Shown here: one piece after another, positions 7,037 to 13,625 of the stretch | How positions within the stretch are numbered: the stretch's first letter is position 1 | Layout of the letters: every line of letters starts with the position of its first letter | The notes under the pieces: model-generated | What the model was told of the DNA's origin: nothing | Databases searched by the model: none | The model's input: the letters and a program-made list of their open reading frames with translations, nothing else | Assembly: GCA_002347705.1 (NCBI GenBank) | Contig: DDWY01000069.1 | Location: forward strand, 1-13,682 | Direction: 5' to 3' | DNA from: Anaerolineaceae bacterium UBA2274 | Lineage (GTDB): Bacteria; Chloroflexota; Anaerolineae; Anaerolineales; Anaerolineaceae | Length of the DNA stretch: 13,682 nucleotides | Position numbers and translations under genes: made by a program

Positions 7037-7423
7037 TCATGGGTTTGGCGTGGGTTCAGCCGAATTCTCAGTTGGTATTTCAGTGGGGATTTCCGTCGGC
7101 ACAGTAACAGGGGTATCTGTTGGCAGTGGTGTTTCCGTAGGGGTGAAAGTAATCGTCGGGGTCCACGTGGCTGTGGTTGTTGCAGTCGGGGGCAGTGTAT
7201 TCGTAACCGTAGGGGTAATGCTGGCTGTACGGGTGAGGTAAGGGGTCAGCGTTGCGCTGGGGATGAGCGTTACCGTGCTGGTGAGGGTCGGCGTAGCGGT
7301 TGGCTGCAACGGACCGCGGTTGAAGCGCAGAAGGAGGACTCCCAGCAGGTAGCAGGGAATCGTTATGAGAATGATCAGCGTCAGCATGTATCGCGTGCGT
7401 GTGCGATTAGAAATTTCGTCCAC
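7037..7423 (-). CDS. Single-TM protein with Thr/Pro-rich outer tail, first gene of the M42 operon
   Basis: A 128-residue protein starting at GTG (7423-7421), with GGAG in ACGGAG 5 nt upstream as ribosome binding site. Residues 1-11 are charged and polar, and a hydrophobic helix spans about 12-33. Residues 38-128 are almost wholly Thr, Pro, Ser, Ala, Val and Ile, including a TEIPTEIPTEN repeat near the end. The likely topology is a type II anchor with an extended, possibly O-glycosylated outer tail. It has no enzymatic motif. It is followed by only 9 nt before the first M42 gene, so it leads that transcript. The low-complexity composition makes homology searches unreliable. That it is translated is likely, given the good ribosome binding site and operon fit. 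Confidence 0.65.
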   Translation of the reverse strand: MDEISNRTRTRYMLTLIILITIPCYLLGVLLLRFNRGPLQPTATPTLTSTVTLIPSATLTPYLTRTASITPTVTNTLPPTATTTATWTPTITFTPTETPLPTDTPVTVPTEIPTEIPTENSAEPTPNP

Positions 7424-7455
7424 CAGAGCTCCGTCTGCAGTTTATCTTATCACCA

Positions 7456-7487
7456 GCTATATCACCCGGCAAATTTAGTCAATTATA
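7456..7487 (-). promoter_or_regulatory. Promoter candidate for the M42 operon
   Basis: Two overlapping minus-strand possibilities lie 35-65 nt upstream of the GTG start. One is TTGACT (7482-7477) with TATAGC (7461-7456) and a 15-nt spacer. The other is a perfect TATAAT (7487-7482) lacking a good -35 at the right distance. Neither is decisive, but no better match was seen in the gap. Confidence 0.3.
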
Positions 7488-7513
7488 GCCCACCGCGCAT
7501 AGTGCAATCGCAT

Positions 7514-7535
7514 CTGGTTGGTTTCTGGTTGGTTT
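7514..7535. repeat. 11-bp tandem duplication
   Basis: CTGGTTGGTTT occurs twice back to back (7514-7524 and 7525-7535) in the gap between the two minus-strand operons. It looks like replication slippage. No function is suggested. Confidence 0.8.
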
Positions 7536-7597
7536 CTCATTCCCCAACTTTAAATATTAGGAGAATATTGCGAGAACGGTACCTATACACCAGTCCG

Positions 7598-7627
7598 GCC
7601 CCCTCCAGCGAAGCGGAGGGAGGGGGC
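7598..7627. repeat. Stable GC-rich hairpin downstream of the ETF operon
   Basis: CCCTCC (7601-7606) pairs with GGAGGG (7615-7620), and between them GCGAAGC (7608-7614) folds into its own tight mini-hairpin with a GAA triloop after a bulged A. The stem can be prolonged outward as GCCCCC with GGGGGC if a GGAG bulge is allowed. It lies about 90-115 nt past the stop of the FAD oxidase gene. It has no T-tract on the minus strand, so it is not a standard intrinsic terminator. It looks like a dispersed REP-like intergenic element; a genome-wide copy count would decide. Confidence 0.6.
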
Positions 7628-7639
7628 AGGGGGGGTGGG
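7618..7639 (+). other. Four-tract G-quadruplex motif
   Basis: On the plus strand GGG-A-GGGGG-CA-GGGGGGG-T-GGG gives four G-tracts of at least three with loops of 1, 2 and 1 nt, close to the strongest G-quadruplex pattern. It begins inside the right arm of the adjacent hairpin. The G-rich strand is the template for read-through from the ETF operon, so folding could impede RNA polymerase there. The motif is seen; folding and function are inferred. Confidence 0.65.
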
Positions 7640-7713
7640 TCTTTCCTGGGAAATGGAGCGACCCGTAATCGCTTTTGTATACCCGCTGGCACAAATTTAC
7701 TAATAAGAGTGCC

Positions 7714-9135
7714 TCAATCCAGGTCAAATATTTTGCCCGGGTTCAGGATGTTGTTGGGGTCCAGGGCTTGCTTAAGCGTGCGCATCAGTTCCAGCTCGTG
7801 AGGATCAACAATCTCCTGAAAGTACGCTTTGCGTTTGATGCCAATGCCGTGTTCGCCGCTCAGTTTGCCGCCGAGTGCCATCACCACCTCATACAAGCGC
7901 CTTACGACCTGATCCTCCAAAATGTACCACTGATCCAGCGGCATATCGGGCGGTTTGATCAGGGTTGTATGCAGGTTGCCGTCGCCAGCATGCCCGTAGG
8001 AAGGCATGGAAAGGTCAAACTCAGCCGCGATTTTGGCGATCTCCCGGGTCAGTGCCGGGATCTGCGCGATCGGCACCACGATATCTTCCAGGCTTTGGTG
8101 GGGTGAGTACACCTTGAATGCTTCGGCGATGTTGCGCCGAACCGCCCAAACACGCTCCTGGGTGGTGTAATTATCCGCCACGTAGACTTCAATCGCGTGG
8201 TGTTCCATGCACAGGTCGCCGATCATCTCGGCTTCCCCATCCACCTGGTCTTGCGTGGTGCCATCGACCTCGATCAGCAGCATCGAACCGCAGCTCTCAT
8301 AGTCGAGGTGTTCGTTCAGATACTTGCAGGAAGTCTCAACCGCAAGGCGGTCCATAAACTCGATGGATGTCGGGATAATCCCCAGCTGGCTGACGATCAT
8401 CGGCACGATCTCTATCGCGCTCTGCACGTCCGGGAACAACACCAGCAGGTCTGTCTTGGCTTTTGGCAGGGGCGTGAGCCTGATGGTCGCGCTGGTCACG
8501 ATCCCCAGAGTGCCTTCTGAGCCGATATAGATGCGCTTGAGGTCATAGCCCGAAACGTCCTTGACGATCTTTCCGCCAATTTTGAGGATCTCACCAGCCG
8601 GGGTAACGACCTCCATTCCGGTGATGTAACGCTCTGTCACACCATATTTGATCGCCTTGCCACCGCCAGCATTCTCGGCGATATTCCCGCCAATTTGGCA
8701 GGACTCAAGGCTCATAGGATAACCGGCAAAGAATAAGCCGTCATCCGCTACGACCGCGTTGATTTCGTTGGTCACAATGCCTGCCTGCACTTCGATCATC
8801 ATGTTCTGCAGGTCAATATCGAGCACCTTGTTCATTTTTTCGAAGGCCATAAGGATGCCGCCATGCAGCGGGATTGCTCCCCCGGAAAGTCCCGAACCGG
8901 CTCCGCGCGGGGTGACCGGGACGAGGAGCTCGTTCGCCAGCTTCATGATCTCCGCCACCTGCTGCGTGCTGGTGGGGGTCACGATCACCTCCGGCATAGC
9001 CGAAAACTGGTCCTTAGGAGTCTCGTCGTGGGAGTAGGCTTCAAGCTTTTCTTCGTCCAGGATAACGTTTGCCGCTCCAACTATCTGCGCGATTTTTGCG
9101 ACAATTTCAGGCGTAATGGAGTTGTAGTTGGTCAT
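7714..9135 (-). CDS. FAD-linked 2-hydroxyacid oxidase/dehydrogenase (GlcD / LctD type)
   Basis: A 473-residue cytoplasmic flavoprotein of the FAD_binding_4 plus FAD-oxidase_C architecture. The N-terminal PCMH FAD domain shows PRGAGSGLSGG (76-86) and GGNIAENAGGG (149-159). The C-terminal half shows the metal/substrate-site motif GHAGDGNLH (381-389), SGEHGIG (426-432) and the terminal LDPNNILNPGKIF. The family oxidises D-lactate, glycolate, 2-hydroxyglutarate and similar acids. Its start overlaps the etfA stop as ATGA (9135-9132), so it is co-translated with the ETF genes, and ETF is the probable electron acceptor. The gene order equals lctB-lctC-lctD of acetogens, where LctD is the lactate dehydrogenase. 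Family is certain; the actual substrate cannot be read, and no lactate permease or racemase gene is in the window. Confidence 0.93.
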   Translation of the reverse strand: MTNYNSITPEIVAKIAQIVGAANVILDEEKLEAYSHDETPKDQFSAMPEVIVTPTSTQQVAEIMKLANELLVPVTPRGAGSGLSGGAIPLHGGILMAFEKMNKVLDIDLQNMMIEVQAGIVTNEINAVVADDGLFFAGYPMSLESCQIGGNIAENAGGGKAIKYGVTERYITGMEVVTPAGEILKIGGKIVKDVSGYDLKRIYIGSEGTLGIVTSATIRLTPLPKAKTDLLVLFPDVQSAIEIVPMIVSQLGIIPTSIEFMDRLAVETSCKYLNEHLDYESCGSMLLIEVDGTTQDQVDGEAEMIGDLCMEHHAIEVYVADNYTTQERVWAVRRNIAEAFKVYSPHQSLEDIVVPIAQIPALTREIAKIAAEFDLSMPSYGHAGDGNLHTTLIKPPDMPLDQWYILEDQVVRRLYEVVMALGGKLSGEHGIGIKRKAYFQEIVDPHELELMRTLKQALDPNNILNPGKIFDLD

Positions 9136-10136
9136 GACTTTCTCTCCTCAAGCCGGGAAATTAATTCAGGCAAAACCTGGAAGGCATCCCCGACGATCCC
9201 AAAATCTACCACCTGGAAGATAGCCGCGTTGGGGTCCGTGTTGACAGCCACAATGGTTTCGGCAGTTTTCATCCCCGCCAGGTGCTGAATGGCGCCTGAG
9301 ATGCCCAAAGCGATATAGAGCTTTGGCAGCACCGTCTTTCCGCTCAGGCCAACCTGCTGCGGGTATCTCGCCCAGCCGCGGTCGACCGCGTCGCGCGAGG
9401 CGCCAACCTTGCCGCCCAATAAGCTTGCCAGATCGTGCAGGAGTTGGAAATTGTCGGCTTTTTTCATGCCCCTGCCGCCCGACACGATTACATCGCTATC
9501 CTGCAGGTTGCTTTCATCGGCGGTTTCAGCCTCGAAGGAAAGCAGTTTCACTCTTTTGTCCACCAGCTCGGGCTTCAGCGATATTTGCAGGATGTGACCA
9601 GTGCGGGAAGGGTCTGCGGGCAGCGGTTGGGTAGAACGCGGTCTGACGGTTGCCATCTGGGGGCGGTGGTTGGGGGTCTTGATGGTGGCGAGAATATTTC
9701 CTCCGATGGCGGGGCGGGTTTGCAGCAGGTCGCCCGTGGTCAGGTCTATCTGTAAATCGGTGCAGTCTGCCGTCAGACCGGTGTGCAGGCGCATCGCCAC
9801 GTGCGGCATCAGAGTGCGCCCGTTGTTGGTGGCAGCCGCCAGGATGATGTTGGGCTTCATTTGCTGAACCAAATCAATCAACACGTTGCTGTAGGTCTCC
9901 ACGATGAAGGCTTCCAAAGCAGGATCCTGCACGCTGATCACCAGATCTGCCCCGTGCTGGATCAGGGTGGTTAGTTCTGCTTTGCTGACGTTCGCCCCAA
10001 TCAAAACCGACACCAGCTGCTCACTGCAGGCATCTGCCAGGCTTCTGCCCCTTGCCAATAATTCGTACGAAACAGACTTCAGCTTGCCGTTGGCTGCTTC
10101 AGCAATGGTCCAGACCTTGGTATTTTTCTCACTCAT
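9132..10136 (-). CDS. etfA: Electron transfer flavoprotein, alpha subunit
   Basis: A 334-residue EtfA. The C-terminal FAD domain is unmistakable: SGGRGM (219-224), ASRDAVDRGW (246-255), QVGLSGK (261-267), GISGAIQHLAGM (278-289) and NTDPNAAIFQVVDFGIVGD (299-317). It forms a heterodimer with EtfB and carries the mobile electron-transferring FAD. QVGLSGK and NTDPNAAIF differ from QVGQTGK and NKDPEAPIF of classical mitochondrial-type ETF. It begins directly with the Rossmann-like domain (VWTIAEAANGKLK), so it lacks the N-terminal ferredoxin-like domain found in the acetogen LctC protein. It overlaps etfB upstream and the oxidase gene downstream by 4 nt each (ATGA). Identity is secure. Confidence 0.96.
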   Translation of the reverse strand: MSEKNTKVWTIAEAANGKLKSVSYELLARGRSLADACSEQLVSVLIGANVSKAELTTLIQHGADLVISVQDPALEAFIVETYSNVLIDLVQQMKPNIILAAATNNGRTLMPHVAMRLHTGLTADCTDLQIDLTTGDLLQTRPAIGGNILATIKTPNHRPQMATVRPRSTQPLPADPSRTGHILQISLKPELVDKRVKLLSFEAETADESNLQDSDVIVSGGRGMKKADNFQLLHDLASLLGGKVGASRDAVDRGWARYPQQVGLSGKTVLPKLYIALGISGAIQHLAGMKTAETIVAVNTDPNAAIFQVVDFGIVGDAFQVLPELISRLEERKS

Positions 10137-10939
10137 ATCAATTGCCTCTCTTCCAGAAAAGCAATCAGGGCATCCACGGCTTCAATCACATCCTGATCAT
10201 CTTTGATCGTCACCATTTGACCATTCCTGGTCACCTTTGGCGATTTGGTGGAGACCACCCTGGTTGGCGAGCCTTTCAGCCCAAGAAATTCCCGGTTGAG
10301 CCCAAGGTCTTCTGCAGTCAGCACCGGGATCTCAACGGTTTTTGCTTTCTTCTTGCCGCGTAAGGTAGGCAGGCGCGGATAACTGATCTCCTTCACCACC
10401 GTCAACAGGCAGGGCAGGGGCAGCTGGAGGGTTTCGATGCCTTCTTCCACCGAGCGCTCAACCGTGATTGTTTTGTGCTCCAGGTCCAGATCGTTTACTT
10501 TTCGCACATAGGTCGCCAGGGGAATATCCAATCCGGAAGCGATGTTTGGACCCACCTGGCCGGTATCGCCATCGGTAGCCCGTTCACCCGCCAGGATCAG
10601 ATCATAATCCCCTATGCGCTTGATGGCGTTGACCAGGGCGTAAGCTGTTGACCAGGTGTCTGCCCCGGCAAAAGCCCGGTCAGAAAGGATGTAGCCATCG
10701 TCACAACCCATGGCAATCGCCTCCTTCAAGCCTTTGACCGCGTTGAGAGGACCCATCGTGAGGACGGTCACCGTTGCGCCATACTTTTCCTTGAGCATCA
10801 GGGCGGTTTCAATGGAATAGAGATCCAGGGGGTTCACGATGCTGACCACCCCATCGCGGACCATTGTGCCGGTTTCGGGATCCATTTTGACATTCCCCGT
10901 TTCAGGCACTTGTTTGATTGGAACAATGATTTTCAACAT
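10133..10939 (-). CDS. etfB: Electron transfer flavoprotein, beta subunit
   Basis: A 268-residue EtfB, first gene of the ETF operon. MLKIIVPIKQVPET starts the fold. The nucleotide-binding motif reads ERATDGDTGQVGP (119-131). The DGDTxQVGP form is what I know from group 2 and bifurcating ETFs, in which the beta subunit binds FAD, whereas mitochondrial-type ETFs have a DDD-NQT form that binds AMP. VVKEISYPRLPT (181-192) is the usual EtfB signature region. The ATG at 10939 follows GAGGAG by 7 nt. The stop overlaps the etfA start as ATGA. EtfB identity is secure; membership of the bifurcating clade is probable, not proven. Confidence 0.96.
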   Translation of the reverse strand: MLKIIVPIKQVPETGNVKMDPETGTMVRDGVVSIVNPLDLYSIETALMLKEKYGATVTVLTMGPLNAVKGLKEAIAMGCDDGYILSDRAFAGADTWSTAYALVNAIKRIGDYDLILAGERATDGDTGQVGPNIASGLDIPLATYVRKVNDLDLEHKTITVERSVEEGIETLQLPLPCLLTVVKEISYPRLPTLRGKKKAKTVEIPVLTAEDLGLNREFLGLKGSPTRVVSTKSPKVTRNGQMVTIKDDQDVIEAVDALIAFLEERQLI

Positions 10940-10976
10940 GAACTCACTCCTCAGGAACCTTTTCGCACTTTCTGTT

Positions 10977-10982
10977 ATTGTA
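10977..10982 (-). promoter_or_regulatory. -10 candidate for the ETF operon
   Basis: TACAAT on the minus strand (10982-10977) lies 37 nt upstream of the etfB ATG, leaving room for the GAGGAG ribosome binding site in the leader. No convincing -35 is present at the right distance. The divergent gap 10940-11185 (246 bp) otherwise shows only the photolyase promoter. I recognise no riboswitch in it. Confidence 0.35.
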
Positions 10983-11147
10983 CATCAAGAGGATTGATGA
11001 AACATGATCGTTAAAATCCCGGCTATGACAAACATAGAACAAAACTGGGGCAAAAATGAGGTGCCAGGGCGTAAGTCGGGCAAAGTACCGGCGAAGCTGT
11101 GTGATGAGTAACGTAGATATGTGTAATCAGACCATACAGCAGAGCGA

Positions 11148-11156
11148 TGGTAGAAT
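11148..11156 (+). promoter_or_regulatory. Extended -10 promoter for the photolyase gene
   Basis: TGGTAGAAT (11148-11156) is a TGn-extended -10 element. It would start a transcript near 11163, leaving a leader of about 23 nt that contains the AAAGG ribosome binding site (11173-11177). No clear -35 is seen, as is common for extended -10 promoters. The upstream in-frame ATG at 11147 overlaps this element, which argues against that ATG being the start. Confidence 0.5.
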
Positions 11157-11185
11157 CGAGGATACAAAAAGCAAAGGTTAAGACC

Positions 11186-12595
11186 ATGAAAACTGCCATC
11201 TGGTGGATCAGGCGCGACCTGCGTCTGAGTGACAATCAGGCACTGACTGAAGCACTGCGCCAGACAGACACTGTTGTGCCGGTTTTTATTCTGGATCCAA
11301 AACTGCTGGCTTCGGAGTATGCCGGTCAGGCGCGCCTGGCTTTCCTGCTTGATGGTCTGCGCGAACTGGATAATAACCTAAAGCGGCGCGGCAGCCAGCT
11401 CATTTTGCGGAGAGGTGATCCGCTTGAGGTCCTCATAGGTCTATTGCGCGAAACAGGCGCGGAAGGTATCTTTGCCGAGGAAGATTATTCCCCCTATGCC
11501 CGCCAACGCGACGAACAGGTTGCGCTTTCCCTCCCTTTAAAGCTTTCACCTGGGGTAACTGTTTTCCACCCGGATATGCTGCTCAAAACCGACGGCAGCC
11601 CCTACACGGTCTTTACCCCCTTCAGCCGCAATTGGCGCAGTTTGCCGGCAAGCGGCAGCCCCCTGCCCGCACCAAACCACCTCAACCCCCTGCCCGCCCT
11701 TGCCTGCCTGGCAATGCCCGAAAAACCCTCCCACCCGGATGAGAGTTCGTTTAAGGCAGGTGAGCAGGAGGCAGAGCGCAGGCTTTCCGCCTTCACAGAC
11801 TCCGCCATTGAAGACTACACCGACATGCGCAATCGCATGGACCTGGAAGGCACTTCGCAGCTTTCCCCCTACCTGCGCCTGGGCATGCTCTCAGCCCGCC
11901 AGGCAGTTTGGGCTGCCCGGCAAGCATCCCAATCAGCCACAACCACTACCGCTCAGAAAGGCGCGGAAGCCTGGCTCAATGAGCTCATCTGGCGGGAGTT
12001 TTATGCCGCAATCCTTTATCACTTTCCGCATGTGCGCCAACAGGCCTTTCGGGCTGAACTGCGGAATATCCCCTGGCGAAATGACCCGTGCGGCTTGGCT
12101 GCCTGGAAAGCAGGTCTCACTGGCTACCCAGTAGTGGATGCGGCTATGCGGCAGCTAAACGCCACCGGCTGGATGCACAACCGCGCCCGCATGATCTCCG
12201 CGTCCTTCCTGACCAAGGACTTACTGATCAACTGGCAGGAAGGTGAACGATATTTCATGGAGAGCCTGTTGGATGGCGATCCAGCCTCCAATAACGGCGG
12301 CTGGCAGTGGACCGCCGGCACAGGCACGGATGCCGCGCCGTATTTCAGGGTCTTTAACCCCATTTTGCAGGGGCTTAAGTTTGACCCGCAGGGCGATTAT
12401 GTGCGCCGCTGGGTGCCAGAGCTGGATCTTGTGGCCAACAAATACATCCATACCCCGTGGGAGATGCCCACGGAAGTGCAGAAACAGACACGCTGCCAGA
12501 TCGACAGCGATTATCCAAGCCCGATCGTGGACCACAAGTTGGCACGTGAGCGTGTTTTGCTTGCCTATCGCAGTGGGTCCGACCAAGGTGGCTGA
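11186..12595 (+). CDS. phrB: Deoxyribodipyrimidine photolyase, class I
   Basis: A 469-residue DNA photolyase that repairs UV-induced cyclobutane pyrimidine dimers with blue light, using FAD and an antenna cofactor. The N-terminal antenna domain starts WWIRRDLRLSDN (6-17). The FAD domain includes GTSQLSPYLRLG (222-233), WLNELIWREFY (263-273), TGYPVVDAAMRQL (312-324), GWMHNRARMI (328-337), and GGWQWTAGTGTDAAPYFR (372-389). Trp350 and Trp373/375 belong to the tryptophan-rich FAD surroundings, consistent with electron transfer to the flavin. I chose ATG 11186 because it begins the conserved domain and has AAAGG 8 nt upstream. A 13-codon longer frame from 11147 overlaps the promoter. The length matches the family. 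The substrate (CPD rather than 6-4 lesions) is inferred from overall resemblance to bacterial PhrB. Confidence 0.94.
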   Translation: MKTAIWWIRRDLRLSDNQALTEALRQTDTVVPVFILDPKLLASEYAGQARLAFLLDGLRELDNNLKRRGSQLILRRGDPLEVLIGLLRETGAEGIFAEEDYSPYARQRDEQVALSLPLKLSPGVTVFHPDMLLKTDGSPYTVFTPFSRNWRSLPASGSPLPAPNHLNPLPALACLAMPEKPSHPDESSFKAGEQEAERRLSAFTDSAIEDYTDMRNRMDLEGTSQLSPYLRLGMLSARQAVWAARQASQSATTTTAQKGAEAWLNELIWREFYAAILYHFPHVRQQAFRAELRNIPWRNDPCGLAAWKAGLTGYPVVDAAMRQLNATGWMHNRARMISASFLTKDLLINWQEGERYFMESLLDGDPASNNGGWQWTAGTGTDAAPYFRVFNPILQGLKFDPQGDYVRRWVPELDLVANKYIHTPWEMPTEVQKQTRCQIDSDYPSPIVDHKLARERVLLAYRSGSDQGG

Positions 12596-12636
12596 TTTTA
12601 TATCCATAATTATGAGAGTAACGAACAAGTGTTTAC

Positions 12637-13104
12637 ATGACTTTTCCTATAGTTAATGGTTCAAATTTGCTCAGAGAGAAACTCACTCTTCCCCAGGATT
12701 TCGCGGGCAAGTACAACCTGCTATTCATCGCCTTCCAGCAGTGGCACCAGGAGGAAGTGAACACCTGGATACCCCTGGCAGAGTCCTGTGAAGCCCAGTT
12801 CCCGGGACTTGTCTACTACGAATTGCCCACCATTCGCGCTTTGAACGCTTTTTCAAAGTTTTTCATCAACGAGGGCATGCGGGCGGGCATCCCAAACCCA
12901 AAATCGCGCGAACGCACGATTACGCTTTACCTCGACAAAGATGAGTTTCGATCAGCACTGGACCTGGGAGATGAAGAGCACATTTTCGCCCTGCTGATCG
13001 ACCGGCAGGGTGAGGAATTGTGGCGCGCCCGCGGTCCGCACAGCCAGAGCAGTGAAGCAGAGCTGCTTGAAGTGCTCAACCGGCTATTCCTAAAAGAACA
13101 ATGA
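12637..13104 (+). CDS. Thioredoxin-fold-like protein without a redox CxxC
   Basis: A 155-residue soluble protein 41 bp after the photolyase gene on the same strand. KYNLLFIAFQQWHQEEVNTW (25-44) resembles the first strand and following helix of AhpC/TSA-like or Atp10-like thioredoxin folds. RERTITLYLDKDEFRSALDL (91-110) and FALLIDRQGEELWRARG (117-133) resemble their later strands and the closing RQG-xI-W-G turn. The CxxC or peroxidatic Cys position is absent: the only cysteine is Cys51, beyond the active-site loop. It has no signal peptide or TM. It may thus be a structural or binding version of the fold rather than a peroxidase. No good Shine-Dalgarno is seen before the ATG at 12637, so translation may depend on photolyase read-through. 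Reality of the gene is well supported; function is unknown. Confidence 0.75.
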   Translation: MTFPIVNGSNLLREKLTLPQDFAGKYNLLFIAFQQWHQEEVNTWIPLAESCEAQFPGLVYYELPTIRALNAFSKFFINEGMRAGIPNPKSRERTITLYLDKDEFRSALDLGDEEHIFALLIDRQGEELWRARGPHSQSSEAELLEVLNRLFLKEQ

Positions 13105-13212
13105 TTTTTACAAGAGTTGCAGAAATATCTGTGCTTTAAAGCGCGTAAGTTTTTCTTTATCGAAGACAGCTGCAGGGCTATGCAGGTCGAATCCGGTTTC
13201 GCTGAAATCGGC

Positions 13213-13218
13213 TATAAT
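13213..13218 (+). promoter_or_regulatory. -10 box for the lysine-rich small gene
   Basis: A perfect TATAAT at 13213-13218 lies 35 nt upstream of the ATG at 13254. No TTGACA-like box sits 16-18 nt before it. The remainder of the gap 13105-13253 shows no gene. Confidence 0.45.
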
Positions 13219-13253
13219 TAGGTGGCAATCTCAATCGTGAACGGAGGTCCATC

Positions 13254-13376
13254 ATGGCAACAAAAGATAAAGCTGGGAAAGAAGAACGTAAGAAACCCAA
13301 ACTGTCCATTAAAGAAAAGCGCAAAGTGAAAGAGGACAAGAAGAAAACCTCGTCTGTCGTCAACACCGGCGCTTGA
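13254..13376 (+). CDS. Small lysine-rich protein, 40 residues
   Basis: A short ORF encodes a 40-residue, strongly basic, hydrophilic protein: after MATKDKAGKEERKKPKLS come IKEKRKVKEDKKK and a neutral tail TSSVVNTGA. About 14 of 40 residues are Lys. It has no hydrophobic segment or cysteine. It has a full gene frame: TATAAT 35 nt upstream, a near-perfect ACGGAGG Shine-Dalgarno (13241-13247) 6 nt before the ATG, and a strong intrinsic terminator 17 nt after the TGA. That makes real expression likely despite the size. The composition suggests binding to nucleic acid or the ribosome, as in other tiny basic bacterial proteins, but I recognise no family and this remains inference. Confidence 0.72.
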   Translation: MATKDKAGKEERKKPKLSIKEKRKVKEDKKKTSSVVNTGA

Positions 13377-13393
13377 TACTATCCAAATTAGCC

Positions 13394-13425
13394 AAAAGCC
13401 AGCCTGAAACAGGGCTGGCTTTTTT
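13394..13425 (+). terminator. Intrinsic terminator after the lysine-rich small gene
   Basis: AGCCAGCC (13397-13404) pairs perfectly with GGCTGGCT (13413-13420) across an 8-nt loop, extended by A-T pairs outside, and is followed by a run of six T (13420-13425). The form is textbook for the plus strand, and the A-run on the left could let it act in part on the minus strand. Confidence 0.92.
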
Positions 13426-13495
13426 ATTCAACCATGACAAATGTGGATCTGTTGAGAGAATCCAAAAATGCCGAAATGCCTGTCCCAAAAATGCC

Positions 13496-13524
13496 TTGAC
13501 ATTCCCGGTTCAAACCGTTAGAAT
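13496..13524 (+). promoter_or_regulatory. Near-consensus promoter for tRNA-Ala
   Basis: TTGACA (13496-13501) and TAGAAT (13519-13524) are separated by exactly 17 nt. Transcription would begin near 13531, about 22 nt before the tRNA. This is the best housekeeping-sigma promoter in the window. Confidence 0.85.
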
Positions 13525-13552
13525 ATTGAATCTTGAAATCTGGATGGAGTAC

Positions 13553-13625
13553 GGGCCTGTAGCGCAGTTGGGAGCGCGCTTCAATCGCACTGAAGAGGTC
13601 GAGGGTTCGAATCCCTCCAGGTCCA
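13553..13625 (+). tRNA. tRNA-Ala (anticodon CGC)
   Basis: All four arms fold. The acceptor is GGGCCTG with CAGGTCC and discriminator A. The D arm is GCGC with loop AGTTGGGA. The anticodon arm CTTCA/TGAAG encloses loop ATCGCAC, with CGC at positions 34-36. The T arm is GAGGG/CCCTC with loop TTCGAAT. The third acceptor pair is G3-U70, the identity mark for alanyl-tRNA synthetase, which supports Ala and reading of GCG codons. The 3' CCA is not encoded (TTC follows), so it must be added by the CCA enzyme. The loop has A32 and C38, an unusual closing combination. Its length is 73 nt. Confidence 0.93.

Noticed and set aside
7050..7241. Gly/Val/Ser repeat-like plus-strand frame
   Set aside because: It is the antisense of Thr/Pro-rich codons in the 128-residue gene, which naturally gives a Val/Gly/Ser-rich reading.
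7004..7801. Plus-strand open frame of 265 codons across the inter-operon gap
   Set aside because: It covers the antisense of the Thr/Pro-rich gene, the G-rich repeat and the end of the FAD oxidase. The product is Arg/Gly/Cys-rich noise.
11147..11185. Thirteen-codon N-terminal extension of photolyase
   Set aside because: The upstream ATG overlaps the extended -10 element and has no ribosome binding site. The conserved domain begins at the ATG at 11186, which has AAAGG 8 nt before it.
10940..11185. Possible riboswitch or structured leader in the divergent gap
   Set aside because: I looked for known aptamer cores and long stems on both strands and found only short, weak pairings.
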